From Bacteroidales bacterium (GTDB lineage Bacteria > Bacteroidota > Bacteroidia > Bacteroidales > UBA932): 64,000 nt of DNA. Shown in pieces: positions 51,270 to 60,854 of the stretch (positions within the stretch are counted from its first letter, which is position 1; each line of letters opens with the position of its first letter). Where the stretch lies: contig JAFUDQ010000035.1 of the NCBI GenBank assembly GCA_017459075.1, positions 1-64,000 of the forward strand, read 5' to 3'. The notes under the pieces were generated by a model. It did no database searches and was not told where the DNA came from. It saw only the letters and a list, made by a program, of their open reading frames with translations. The translations under genes and the position numbers were made by a program.

Positions 51270-53042
51270 ATGGCAGAAAAGGTTACAGTTAGGTTTCTGA
51301 AGGATAATTACTCCAAGCGGGAGGTGATGGTGCCGATGCGGGATGGGGTGAGGTTGTATACGGCTGTGTATGAGCCGGTGGATGGTGCAGACCCCGGGAC
51401 AGGGGAGGCTGGCGTTCATCCGGTGATTATGATTCGTACGCCGTTCCCGCTGAATCCTTATGGAAAGACTTTCACTAAGGACTTAAGGACGTACATGAAC
51501 CTTTTTGCAGCAGCGCGGTACATTATTGTGTTCCAGAATGTCCGGGGCCAGTTTATGAGCGAAGGGGAATTTGAAAACGTCAGGCCATTCGTCTCTGGCA
51601 AGACTCCAGGCCAGATTAGCGGAAGTGAACCAGGCCCGGTAGATGAGGCAACAGATACGTACGATACTATAGAATGGTTGCTGGCCAATTGCCGCACTAA
51701 CGGAAAAGTTGGCGTAAAAGGCATGTCTTACCCCGGCTTTTATGCGACGATGGCTTCTCTTAGCGGTCATCCTGCACTTAAAGCCGTCTCTCCTCAAGCC
51801 CCTGTAACAGACTGGTTTATGGGCGACGATGCCCATATTTCTGGCATTACCCAGTTGCCGCTTTATCCTTTTGGCGCGTCATTTTTCAAGACGCGAAAAG
51901 GCCCCGGCGGCCGCTGGCCCAAGCCTGTTGCAGACCTTCCTGAAGGCGACTTGTATGATGCCTTTATGAATGCCAGTAGACGTCCGATGGCAAGCCTTAA
52001 GGACAAACTGCCTTTTGTAGATGAAATGCTTAGTCACCCTGACTACGATGACTTCTGGCAGCAGCGCAATGCAGCATCGGCTTTAAAACCGCAAAATTTG
52101 CCCGGTGGCAAATTCCCGGCCTTTCTCATAGTAGCAGGATTTTATGACGCTGAAGATTGCTACGGCCCCTTTGAAGTTTACGGTAAGCTAAGGGCTCAAG
52201 CACCTGATACAGAAGTATTTCTGTGCGCTGGCCCCTGGTATCACGGAGCATGGAAAAAGTCCTGGTACAGGAACATCGGCGATGTATGGTTCACCCCTTG
52301 GTCCGCCGAATACTTCCGTGAGCAGGTGGAATTCCCTTTCTTCGAGCATTACCTGAATGGCAAACCTTCGTTGCCGGCAAAAGTTAACATTCTCCCTTCC
52401 GGGGAGACAATGCCTGATGCCGATGCTGCCGGGAGCCGGGCCCGTGGTAAATCATCTATTATCAACGCCCGCCCGGACTGGATGAGGATGGAACAGTGGC
52501 CTCCGGTAGGAAGAGGAGTGGAAATTACGCTGCCTTCCGGCTCAATTATTTCAAATCCTTTGCGCGCAGTCCCTTATACAGATGGCATTCTGGAATATTT
52601 CTCGCGGGAAGCCTTTGTGGCAGACCAGCGTTTCGCCTCCCGCCGGCCTGATGTTTATGTCTATTCTACAGATAAACTGAAGGAGCCTTTGAAGGTGTAC
52701 GGAAAGGTAACTGTGAACCTATCCATGACTGTAGACCAGCCGGATGCCGATATTATTGTCAAGCTTATTGACGTTCGCCCGGACGGTTATCAGCTTCCTG
52801 TCAGAATCGGCGCAAAGCCTTTAAGATACCGTAACTCGTTCAGCGCTCCTGAACCGGCAGAACCCGGAAAGGAATATCAGCTTACCGTCGAACTGACAGA
52901 TATCGCCCATCATTTCATGCCCGGCCACAGGCTGATGCTCCAGATTCAGGGTACGATGTTCCCTCTGCTGGAACTTCCTGCCATAAAAGCCCCTGTGGAA
53001 ATTTCAATCAATGAAGGAATAATAAGAATGACGGCCGTGTAG
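51270..53042 (+). CDS. CocE/NonD-type (S15) hydrolase
   Basis: This is a 590-residue protein from the ATG at 51270 (MAEKVTVRFLKDNYSKREV); a longer opening would start inside the palindromic element. The alpha/beta-hydrolase domain has the nucleophile in VKGMSYPGFYATM, a probable Asp in VAGFYDAEDCYG and His in CAGPWYHGAWKK. The C-terminal jelly-roll domain of the X-Pro dipeptidyl-peptidase/cocaine-esterase family follows (RPDVYVYSTDKLKEPLKVYG, HHFMPGHRLMLQIQG). There is no signal peptide, so it is probably cytoplasmic. Its last seven codons form one arm of a terminator shared with glnS. Confidence 0.85.
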   Translation: MAEKVTVRFLKDNYSKREVMVPMRDGVRLYTAVYEPVDGADPGTGEAGVHPVIMIRTPFPLNPYGKTFTKDLRTYMNLFAAARYIIVFQNVRGQFMSEGEFENVRPFVSGKTPGQISGSEPGPVDEATDTYDTIEWLLANCRTNGKVGVKGMSYPGFYATMASLSGHPALKAVSPQAPVTDWFMGDDAHISGITQLPLYPFGASFFKTRKGPGGRWPKPVADLPEGDLYDAFMNASRRPMASLKDKLPFVDEMLSHPDYDDFWQQRNAASALKPQNLPGGKFPAFLIVAGFYDAEDCYGPFEVYGKLRAQAPDTEVFLCAGPWYHGAWKKSWYRNIGDVWFTPWSAEYFREQVEFPFFEHYLNGKPSLPAKVNILPSGETMPDADAAGSRARGKSSIINARPDWMRMEQWPPVGRGVEITLPSGSIISNPLRAVPYTDGILEYFSREAFVADQRFASRRPDVYVYSTDKLKEPLKVYGKVTVNLSMTVDQPDADIIVKLIDVRPDGYQLPVRIGAKPLRYRNSFSAPEPAEPGKEYQLTVELTDIAHHFMPGHRLMLQIQGTMFPLLELPAIKAPVEISINEGIIRMTAV

Positions 53043-53060
53043 CCGTCATTCTTATTATTC
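53017..53060. terminator. Shared terminator built from both coding ends
   Basis: Perfect 19-bp arms (53017-53035 and 53042-53060) flank a 6-bp loop CGTGTA. The left arm is hydrolase coding sequence, and the right arm includes the last base of the hydrolase stop and the glnS stop (53055-53057). T-rich sequence lies on both sides in the correct orientation. Confidence 0.85.
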
Positions 53061-54728
53061 AACTTTGTAGGAGTCCTTGAGGGCTACTGTCTTGTTGAAG
53101 ACTGGATGTTCAGGAGTGCTGTCCTTGTCTTTGAAGTAGTAACCTGTACGCTCAAACTGAACGGCAATTCCGGAGTTGTCGTCAATAAGGGCAGGCTCGG
53201 CCCAACCCTTGCCCATAATAAGGGACTCCGGATTCAGGAAGTCCTTGTAATCCTTGTCCTCAGGAACCTGGGACATATCGGCAAGAGTGAAGAGACGGTC
53301 GTAGTTGCGGAGCTCAATCTCTTTTGCGAAAGCAGTTGATACCCAGTGAATTGTGCCCTTAACGGAACGCCACTGTGAAGGGTCTCCTCCGGGACGGGTG
53401 GTAGGATCGTAGGTGCACTTGAGCTCAACTACGTTACCATCGGCATCCTTGATAACCTCATTGCACTTGATGATGTAGGTGTATTTGAGGCGGACCTCAC
53501 CGTCAGGTTTCAGGCGGAAGAACTTCTTGGGAGCATCCTCCATGAAGTCTGCCTTCTCTATGAGAAGCTCTCCGGTGAAGGGAACCTTGCGGGTTGCACC
53601 CTCAGGCTCTGCGGGGTTAAGAGGGCAGTCGAACCACTCAACCTTGCCTTCAGGCCAGTTTGTAATTGTAACCTTAACAGGCTCCTGAACAACCATATAG
53701 CGGTTGCTGCTGGCGTTAAGGTCCTGTCTTACACACCATTCCAGAAGCTGGATGTCCATGAGCTGGTCACGCTTGGAAACACCAATCTTGTCACAGAACA
53801 TCTTCAGGGCCTCGGCAGTATAACCGCGCCTGCGAACTCCGCAAAGCGTAGGCATGCGAGGGTCATCCCAACCGGAAACAATCTGCTTCTGAACCAGTTC
53901 AAGCAGCTTGCGCTTGCTCATAAGGGTATAGGTGAGGTTCAGGCGGGCAAACTCGTACTGATGGCTGGGATAGATGCCAAGAGTCTCAATGAACCAGTCG
54001 TACAGGGGACGGTGAACATCGAACTCAAGTGTGCAGATGGAATGGGTGATATGCTCTATGGAGTCACACTGGCCGTGGGTGTAATCGTACATGGGATAAA
54101 TGCACCATTTGTCACCTGTGCGGTGGTGTGAGGCATGTTTGATCCTGTAAAGAAGAGGGTCACGGAACATCATGTTGGGATGAGCCATGTCTATCTTTGC
54201 ACGAAGGACCTTTTCACCATCGGCATATTTTCCGTCACGCATCTCCCTGAAAAGGCGAAGATTCTCTTCAACGCTGCGGTTCCTGTAAGGAGAGTCTGTT
54301 CCGGGAGTGTCGATGGTTCCGCGGCCTGCACGGATTTCTTCCTGGGTCTGATCGTCTACGTAAGCCAGTCCGCGCTGGATAAGGTCTTCCGCCCACTGGT
54401 AGAGCTGGTCGAAGTAATCTGATGCATAGAGTTCCTTATCCCATTGGAAGCCAAGCCATTTGATATCTTCTTTGATGGAGTCTACATACTCCACATCTTC
54501 TTTGACAGGGTTGGTGTCATCGTAGCGGAGGTTGGTCTTGCCGCCGTATTTCTGTGCCAGACCGAAGTTAAGGCAGATACTTTTGGCATGGCCAAGGTGA
54601 AGATAACCGTTAGGCTCCGGAGGGAAACGTGTCATGATGCTGTCCATTTTCCCTTCTGCGAGGTCTTTCTCAATGATTTCTTCAAGGAAATTCAGTTTCC
54701 TGGTTTCGTTATTGACGTTCTCTTCCAT
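53055..54728 (-). CDS. glnS: Glutaminyl-tRNA synthetase
   Basis: This 557-residue class I synthetase has the HIGH-type motif PPEPNGYLHLGHAKS, the tRNA-reading region VDDQTQEEIRAGRGT and the KMSKS-type YTLMSKRKL. A C-terminal beta-barrel anticodon-binding domain follows. It charges tRNA-Gln directly, so this organism need not use the GatCAB route for Gln. A minus-strand TATATTTG box (CAAATATA on the plus strand) lies shortly upstream. Confidence 0.96.
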   Translation of the reverse strand: MEENVNNETRKLNFLEEIIEKDLAEGKMDSIMTRFPPEPNGYLHLGHAKSICLNFGLAQKYGGKTNLRYDDTNPVKEDVEYVDSIKEDIKWLGFQWDKELYASDYFDQLYQWAEDLIQRGLAYVDDQTQEEIRAGRGTIDTPGTDSPYRNRSVEENLRLFREMRDGKYADGEKVLRAKIDMAHPNMMFRDPLLYRIKHASHHRTGDKWCIYPMYDYTHGQCDSIEHITHSICTLEFDVHRPLYDWFIETLGIYPSHQYEFARLNLTYTLMSKRKLLELVQKQIVSGWDDPRMPTLCGVRRRGYTAEALKMFCDKIGVSKRDQLMDIQLLEWCVRQDLNASSNRYMVVQEPVKVTITNWPEGKVEWFDCPLNPAEPEGATRKVPFTGELLIEKADFMEDAPKKFFRLKPDGEVRLKYTYIIKCNEVIKDADGNVVELKCTYDPTTRPGGDPSQWRSVKGTIHWVSTAFAKEIELRNYDRLFTLADMSQVPEDKDYKDFLNPESLIMGKGWAEPALIDDNSGIAVQFERTGYYFKDKDSTPEHPVFNKTVALKDSYKVE

Positions 54729-54840
54729 ATTTATAATTCATTTTATCCGTCAAATATAGCAATAATTTGTCACACATAGGCCTGTATATACGCTATTATT
54801 TTTATTGTATCGTTTCAATAGCTAAAAAATAAACATGTGT

Positions 54841-54871
54841 TTTGCGATTTAAAATGAATGTGCTATATTTG
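54841..54871 (+). promoter_or_regulatory. Promoter of the serine palmitoyltransferase gene
   Basis: TTTG (54841-54844) and TATATTTG (54864-54871) are exactly 19 bp apart. Predicted start near 54878, 16 nt before the ATG. Confidence 0.8.
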
Positions 54872-54893
54872 CATGTTACTAAGACCATAGATT

Positions 54894-56084
54894 ATGAACC
54901 TTTTAGAAGAAAGATTAGCGAAATATACTCTTCCCCAGAAAATGATGCAGAAGGGTATATATCCTTATTTCAGGGAGATTGAGAGCAAGCAGGGCACAGA
55001 GGTAGAGATGGAAGGCCATCCTGTCCTTATGTTCGGCTCCAACGCTTATACCGGCCTTACCGGTGATGAGCGTGTAATTGAAGCCGGCATCAAGGCTATG
55101 CGTCAATACGGCTCCGGTTGCGCTGGTTCCCGTTTTTTGAACGGAACCCTTGATATACATGTCAAGCTTGAGAAAGAACTCGCTGCTTTTGTAGGAAAAG
55201 ACGAGGCTTTGTGCTTCGCTACTGGTTTCACGGTTAATTCAGGTGTGATTCCCCAGCTTCTTACAAAGGATGACTATATTATCTGTGATGACAGGGACCA
55301 TGCTTCAATAGTTGACGGCCGCAGGCTTTCATTCGCCAAGGCCCTCCATTATAAGCATAATGACATGGCAGACCTTGAGCGTACGCTCAGCAAACTTCCG
55401 GACGATGCTGTCAAGTTTATCGTAGTTGACGGTGTATTCTCCATGGAAGGAGACCTTGCCAAGCTTCCTGAAATCGTAGACTTCAAGAAGAAATTCAAGA
55501 ACGTAGTCGTCATGGTGGATGAAGCTCACGGACTTGGCGTATTCGGCAAGCAGGGACGCGGTGTATGCAACCACTTCGGCCTTACAGACCAGGTAGACCT
55601 TATAATGGGTACCTTCAGCAAGTCTCTCGCATCCATCGGCGGTTTCATCGCAGCCAACAGCGTAATTATCAATTATTTGCGTCATACAGCAAGAACTTAC
55701 ATCTTCAGCGCGTCATGTACTCCCGCAGCAACAGCCAGCGCACTTGAGGCCCTTCATATCATCCAGAATGAGCCTGAGCGCATAGAGGCATTGTGGAAGG
55801 TTACCAACTACGCCCTAAGCCGTTTCCGTGAGGCCGGCTTCGAGATTGGAGATACAGAGAGCCCTATCATTCCTCTTTATGTAAGGGATTTGGAGAAGAC
55901 CTTCATTGTAACCGCAGAGGCATTCAAGAATGGAGTGTTCATCAATTCAGTAATACCTCCGGCATGCGCTCCTCAGGATACTCTGGTTCGCTTCGCCCTC
56001 ATGGCAACCCATACCAATGAGCAGGTAGACAGGGCGGTAGCAATCCTGACGAAGATTTTCAAAGAGCAGGGTATCATCAAATAG
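54894..56084 (+). CDS. spt: Serine palmitoyltransferase (sphingolipid synthesis)
   Basis: This 396-residue alpha-oxoamine synthase has AYTGLTGDERVI, GSGCAGSRFLNGT, DDRDHASIVDGRRLS, VDEAHGLGVFGKQGRG and the PLP lysine in MGTFSKSLASIGG. The sequence closely follows what I recall of the Bacteroides enzyme (BT_0870 type) and is unlike Kbl or BioF in its N-terminal EIESKQGTEVEMEG region. It condenses serine with a fatty acyl-CoA to start sphingolipid synthesis, a hallmark of Bacteroidales membranes. yicC follows. Confidence 0.85.
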   Translation: MNLLEERLAKYTLPQKMMQKGIYPYFREIESKQGTEVEMEGHPVLMFGSNAYTGLTGDERVIEAGIKAMRQYGSGCAGSRFLNGTLDIHVKLEKELAAFVGKDEALCFATGFTVNSGVIPQLLTKDDYIICDDRDHASIVDGRRLSFAKALHYKHNDMADLERTLSKLPDDAVKFIVVDGVFSMEGDLAKLPEIVDFKKKFKNVVVMVDEAHGLGVFGKQGRGVCNHFGLTDQVDLIMGTFSKSLASIGGFIAANSVIINYLRHTARTYIFSASCTPAATASALEALHIIQNEPERIEALWKVTNYALSRFREAGFEIGDTESPIIPLYVRDLEKTFIVTAEAFKNGVFINSVIPPACAPQDTLVRFALMATHTNEQVDRAVAILTKIFKEQGIIK

Positions 56085-56153
56085 TTGAAGATTTTCTTTG
56101 TTTATTACCGGAACTCGGATACTCCCTGTTCCGGTTTTAGCATTAAAAAAGGT

Positions 56154-57044
56154 ATGCATACAGTAAAATCAATGACTGGATACGGCAAGGCGGAAGCAAT
56201 ACTTTCGTCCGGCTGCAAAATGACGGTAGAGATAAGAACACTTAACGGCAAAACCGCCGATATCAACATCAAATCGCAGGCCCTTCCAAAAGAGAAGGAA
56301 CTGGCAATACGTTCCCTTATAGCGCAGAGGCTGCAAAGGGGAACCATCGACGTATATATCACCCTTGAGCAGCAGCCGGATAAGCTTGCACATCCCATCA
56401 ATTCAGAACTGCTGGCCTCTTATCTCGGGCAGCTAAGGGATTTTGCCGCCAAAGAGGAGATTGACCTTCAGCAGAATGATGGCCTTATCCTGTCTTCGCT
56501 TCTTCGTCTGCCGGATGTCCTTGATTCAAGGAAGGCTGAACTTGTGACGGAGGAGGACTATCCTCTGATTGATGAAGTTTTTGACAAGGCTCTTTCTGCC
56601 GTAGAGGCTTACCGTGACAGGGAAGGTGCCGTCCTTGATGCTGATATCCGCAGCCGTATTGCCAATATACTGGCTCTTTACGAGCAGGTGGAAGGCTTTG
56701 AGCAGGAGCGTATAGAAGCTGTTCGCACCAAGCTAAAGCATAACTTGGATGAACTTGAGCAAAAAGTTGACCCTCAGCGTTTTGAGCAGGAAATGATTTT
56801 CTATTTAGAGAAGCTTGACATCAATGAGGAAAAGGTTCGCCTGCGCCAGCATTGCAAGTATTTCCTGGAGACTATGGAAGGGGAGGTCTATCCTGGCAAG
56901 AAACTTGGATTCATCATTCAGGAAATCGGCCGTGAAATTAATACCACAGGCTCAAAAGCAAATCATTCAGGCATCCAGAAGTGCGTCGTCAAAATGAAGG
57001 ATGAACTGGAAAAGATGCGCGAACAGAGCATGAATGTTCTTTAG
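56154..57044 (+). CDS. yicC: YicC family endoribonuclease
   Basis: This is a 296-residue protein from the ATG at 56154 (MHTVKSMTGYGKAEA); the start fits the family, whose proteins begin near SMTGYG. The N-terminal YicC domain has EIRTLNGKTADINIK. The C-terminal DUF1732 domain has ITEEKVRLRQH-like INEEKVRLRQHCKYF and KLGFIIQEIGREINTTGSKAN. YicC proteins are metal-dependent endoribonucleases implicated in sRNA decay. gmk, a frequent partner, is not downstream here. Confidence 0.93.
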   Translation: MHTVKSMTGYGKAEAILSSGCKMTVEIRTLNGKTADINIKSQALPKEKELAIRSLIAQRLQRGTIDVYITLEQQPDKLAHPINSELLASYLGQLRDFAAKEEIDLQQNDGLILSSLLRLPDVLDSRKAELVTEEDYPLIDEVFDKALSAVEAYRDREGAVLDADIRSRIANILALYEQVEGFEQERIEAVRTKLKHNLDELEQKVDPQRFEQEMIFYLEKLDINEEKVRLRQHCKYFLETMEGEVYPGKKLGFIIQEIGREINTTGSKANHSGIQKCVVKMKDELEKMREQSMNVL

Positions 57045-57089
57045 GAGGAAAATTCTTATTATATTTGCAAAGATGCAATTCTTGTGAAT

Positions 57090-57914
57090 ATGGCAAGACT
57101 TAAGAAAATACTTGGCAAGCTTAAGCTGACGATGCGCGGTAAGATTACGATGAGCCTTACTGCGATTGCCGCTATACTGCTGGTCTCAACCATCATCTCT
57201 GTATTTGAGTACAGGGGAATGAGCAATTATGTGTCAGACCTTATTGCGGACAATATTGAAAGTATCAACGCTGCCCAGAAGCTGGCGAACGTGACAGATG
57301 CTTACAACCTCAATATCCTGGCCGTTATTGGCGATGAGGACAACAATGACCTTCCGGACTTCAACCGTTCGGAGTTCCTTGCTCACTGCGACAGCCTCAG
57401 GACCTCGCTCAGCTCCATAAACATGCAGAATCTTGCAGACTCCGTTGAGTATTCATGGAGCGCCTATATGCTTACTTCCCTTGAGCTTCCGAATGTCCTG
57501 GAAGCCGATTTCATTGATTCAAGGTCATGGTACTTTGAGCGCCTTCAGCCGGTTTACAACCGCCTTCACGGCGATATTGATGTACTTAACACCGCCATTT
57601 ACAATGAGTTGCAGCGAAACTCGGCTACTTTTGAGAGGGGCTTCTACCGCAGTATCATCCCCGGTGCCGTGGCAGTTGCCGTAGGCCTTCTTCTGGTCCT
57701 TTTGCTGCTGTTCTTCCTGTCTGTATACTACGTCACTCCAATTTATAAAATGCTGTCCTCGCTAAGGAATTACCGCTCCTTCGGGAAGGCGTATACAACT
57801 GAATTTGAAGGAGATGACCAGTTAAAGGAACTAAGTGACAATATCTCTGAGATTACCCAGGAAAACCTCCAGCTCAGGCGGCGCATCAAGATGCTTCGCA
57901 GTGACAAGTCTTAG
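57090..57914 (+). CDS. Membrane protein with four-helix-bundle sensor-like domain, no output domain
   Basis: This is a 274-residue protein from the ATG at 57090. It has a basic N-terminus, a membrane helix (about 15-38), a periplasmic helical domain of ~140 residues resembling the four-helix-bundle ligand domain of chemoreceptors and kinases, a second helix (about 190-215) and a short HAMP-like/coiled tail (about 220-274). No kinase, cyclase or receptor module follows. TrkH starts 9 bp later, so it may sense conditions for the transporter. That link is inferred from adjacency only. Confidence 0.65.
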   Translation: MARLKKILGKLKLTMRGKITMSLTAIAAILLVSTIISVFEYRGMSNYVSDLIADNIESINAAQKLANVTDAYNLNILAVIGDEDNNDLPDFNRSEFLAHCDSLRTSLSSINMQNLADSVEYSWSAYMLTSLELPNVLEADFIDSRSWYFERLQPVYNRLHGDIDVLNTAIYNELQRNSATFERGFYRSIIPGAVAVAVGLLLVLLLLFFLSVYYVTPIYKMLSSLRNYRSFGKAYTTEFEGDDQLKELSDNISEITQENLQLRRRIKMLRSDKS

Positions 57915-57923
57915 TAATCTGAA

Positions 57924-59405
57924 ATGAACCTTAAAGTCATATCGCGCAATGTGGGCTTTGCACTTCTGGTGAGTGCATTGTTCATGTTTTTGTCTGTGAT
58001 TGTTTCCCTGAAGAACGGTCACGACAGCGCTTTGGCTGCCCTTCTTATCAGTTTTACTATCACCTTCATTGCAGGTGCTTTCCCCTTTATTTTCGTAAGG
58101 CATAATGAGGTCATAACCCTTAAGGACGGCTACCTTATCATATTCCTGTCATGGATGCTGTCTTTCATCTTCGGAATGCTGCCTTACCTTTTGTGGGGCG
58201 GGCCTTTTACAGTCATAAATGCCTGGTTTGAAAGTGTTTCCGGCTTTACAACCACCGGCTCAAGCATACTTGAAAACATAGAAGCCCTCCCGGACAGCCT
58301 TCTTTTCTGGCGGTCTTCCACCCATTTCATCGGTGGTTTGGGAGTAGTTGTCTTCCTGCTTCTGATTATACCATCTTCAAGCCCTGTCAAGCTGCGTCTT
58401 GCCAATATGGAGTTATCCAAACTTTCCAAGGACGGATATATGGCCCGGGCTAACAAGACAGTGTATATTTTCACTTATGTTTACATAGGTCTTGCGGTAA
58501 GCGCCTTCCTTGCATATTGGATTGCCGGCATGAGCCCATTCGATGCCATCAATCATGCCTTCAGCGTATGCGCAACCGGCGGTTTCAGTACAAAGAACCT
58601 GTCAATCGCCGCCTTCCATTCGCCGGCAATCAATATCATCACAATTATCTTCATGATTGTCGGCTCCATCCATTTTGGCATCATTTTCATGGTTTTCGTG
58701 ACCCGGTCTTTCAAGCCGCTTAAGAACAAGGTGCTGCGATTCTATATAACCACGATTGCAGTATGTGCCTTGATAGTGGCCTTCTCCCTTAAGATTGAGG
58801 GTATTGAGAAGACTTGGGGCGATGCCTTCATGAGCGGAGTCTTCCAGGTATCGGCTTACGCCTCTACGACCGGCTTCGCAATCAGTGACAACAGCTTGTG
58901 GCCGCTTCTGCCTTGCATTATCCTGATGTTTGTGGGTATCCAGTGCGGTATGTCCGGCTCTACCAGCGGCGGTATAAAAAGCGACCGCATGCTCTATCTG
59001 GTTAAGGCGATGTCCAGGCAGATCCGTCGTACCATCAATCCGTCATCGGTAAACAAAATAAAGGTTGGAGATAAGTTCTTCAGCGATGAAGAGGTGTTCC
59101 CGCATATCCTGTATATAACCATATTCCTGCTTTTTATAGTTATATCGATGGTGCTGTGCCTTATCTTCGGTACAAATAATTATAATGCACTTTCCGGCAC
59201 CATCGCATCGCTTGCGAATGTGGGACTGGCTCTTGGAGAAATCGGCTCTGCGGGCAATTATAATTGCGAGCCATCGATGGTGAAGTTTATCTATACTCTT
59301 GATATGTTGCTCGGGCGACTGGAGATTTATCCCGTGATAGCCGCCCTCTCTATACTTTTGAAAAGAAACAAGAAGTTCGTCCGCAAGGCCGATGCTGATA
59401 ATTAA
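57924..59405 (+). CDS. trkH: TrkH family potassium uptake protein
   Basis: This 493-residue membrane protein has the four selectivity-filter repeats of the SKT superfamily (ESVSGFTTTGSS, FSVCATGGFST, VSAYASTTGFA and SLANVGLALGE) and long intervening helices. With a TrkA ring it transports K+. No trkA gene is next to it in this window. It follows the small sensor-like gene by 9 bp, and its stop overlaps the helicase start (TAATG). Confidence 0.92.
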   Translation: MNLKVISRNVGFALLVSALFMFLSVIVSLKNGHDSALAALLISFTITFIAGAFPFIFVRHNEVITLKDGYLIIFLSWMLSFIFGMLPYLLWGGPFTVINAWFESVSGFTTTGSSILENIEALPDSLLFWRSSTHFIGGLGVVVFLLLIIPSSSPVKLRLANMELSKLSKDGYMARANKTVYIFTYVYIGLAVSAFLAYWIAGMSPFDAINHAFSVCATGGFSTKNLSIAAFHSPAINIITIIFMIVGSIHFGIIFMVFVTRSFKPLKNKVLRFYITTIAVCALIVAFSLKIEGIEKTWGDAFMSGVFQVSAYASTTGFAISDNSLWPLLPCIILMFVGIQCGMSGSTSGGIKSDRMLYLVKAMSRQIRRTINPSSVNKIKVGDKFFSDEEVFPHILYITIFLLFIVISMVLCLIFGTNNYNALSGTIASLANVGLALGEIGSAGNYNCEPSMVKFIYTLDMLLGRLEIYPVIAALSILLKRNKKFVRKADADN

Positions 59406-60847
59406 TGCGGCGTATGATAAGCAGGTCGGAGCAGTTGTATAATGGTTTTCTGGATAATCTTGGCTTCGCTCCTACGGCTTGCCAAGACCGTTGTCTTGGG
59501 CAGATTGCGGGTTTTGTGACAAGTGACGACAGTGATATAATGGTGCTGTCAGGTTTTGCCGGAACCGGAAAGACCACCATGCTTGCCGCTGTTGTAAAAA
59601 CCCTTGAGGCATTCCATACAAAGTATGTGCTCCTGGCTCCTACAGGCCGCGCTGCAAAAGTTATAGCTAATTATTCAGGACGTCAGGCTTTCACAATTCA
59701 CAAGCATATTTACAGGCAGAAATCCGTCGGGGACAACGGCCTGGGCTTGTTTTCCATCTCACCCAACAAGGCTGTCCGCACCCTTTTTATTGTGGATGAG
59801 GCTTCCTTGATAGGTGGAGCGCAGGGCGATGGTAGCAATATGTTCGGCACCGGGGATCTTCTGTCTGATTTGATTGGATTTGTGCGTTCCGGTGCCGTTT
59901 GCAAACTCCTTCTGGTTGGTGACAAGGCGCAGCTGCCGCCCGTCGGACTGGATGACAGTCCTGCTTTGAATGAGGCTGTGATGGCCGGCTTCGGAGGTAC
60001 AGAGTTCGCCTCTATGACAACGGTTGTACGCCAGAGTGCAGAGTCCGGCATCCTTGCAAATGCTACAAGGTTGCGTGAGGTTTTGTTTGAGGAGGGGGCT
60101 TATTCCCTTCCAATGTCGGAACTTAATCTTTCCACCAGGCATTTTACTGATATTGAGCGTATTACGGGGGGAGATTTGCTGGATGTGCTGTATGATGCCT
60201 ATGGCCGTTACGGCGATGGTGAGACTATGGTTCTGTGCCGCTCGAACAAAATGGCGAATAGGTATAACGCCGGTATCAGGGCGAAGATTCAGTATAAGGA
60301 GGAGGATTTGGTGAAGGGCGATAAGCTGATGGTTGTAAAGAATTGCTATCAGCTCCCGGAAAGGGTGCAGAATATCGGTTTCATTGCCAATGGCGATGTC
60401 GCTGATTTGCTTAAGATTGGGCGTTATGAAGAGAGGTATGGGCTTCATTTTGCTACCGCCCGCTTGTCTTTCCCGGATTATGACGGGGAGGAAATGTCGG
60501 TTAAGGTTTGCCTGGATGCCCTTTCTTCAGAGACTCCGGCCCTTACTTATGAGCAGCAGAATGCTTTGTATTCCGGGGTTAATGAGGATTACGCTCATAT
60601 TACTTCCAAGAGAAAGCGTTATGAGGCAGTGAAGGAAGACTCTTATTTCAGCGCATTGCAGATTAAGTATGCCTATGCCCTTACCTGCCATAAGGCCCAG
60701 GGCGGGCAGTGGAAGTGTGTTTTTATTGATAATCCTTTTTGGCAGGATGTTCTTGACCGGGACCAGCTCAGGTGGCTTTACACGGCGCTTACAAGGGCTA
60801 CTGAAAAGGTTTATCTTGTTAATTTCAATGATAAGTGTTTCAAATAG
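59405..60847 (+). CDS. RecD/Pif1-like superfamily 1B DNA helicase
   Basis: This 480-residue protein has Walker A LSGFAGTGKTTML, LLAPTGRAAKVIA (motif Ia), IVDEASLI (Walker B), LVGDKAQLPPVG (motif III) and the C-terminal UvrD-type KCHKAQGGQWKCVF-like motif (LTCHKAQGGQW) with LYTALTRATEKVYLV. It lacks the N-terminal domain of RecD2. These helicases occur widely in Bacteroidota and probably act 5' to 3' in repair. It begins inside the trkH stop. Confidence 0.88.
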   Translation: MRRMISRSEQLYNGFLDNLGFAPTACQDRCLGQIAGFVTSDDSDIMVLSGFAGTGKTTMLAAVVKTLEAFHTKYVLLAPTGRAAKVIANYSGRQAFTIHKHIYRQKSVGDNGLGLFSISPNKAVRTLFIVDEASLIGGAQGDGSNMFGTGDLLSDLIGFVRSGAVCKLLLVGDKAQLPPVGLDDSPALNEAVMAGFGGTEFASMTTVVRQSAESGILANATRLREVLFEEGAYSLPMSELNLSTRHFTDIERITGGDLLDVLYDAYGRYGDGETMVLCRSNKMANRYNAGIRAKIQYKEEDLVKGDKLMVVKNCYQLPERVQNIGFIANGDVADLLKIGRYEERYGLHFATARLSFPDYDGEEMSVKVCLDALSSETPALTYEQQNALYSGVNEDYAHITSKRKRYEAVKEDSYFSALQIKYAYALTCHKAQGGQWKCVFIDNPFWQDVLDRDQLRWLYTALTRATEKVYLVNFNDKCFK

Positions 60848-60854
60848 CATATCT

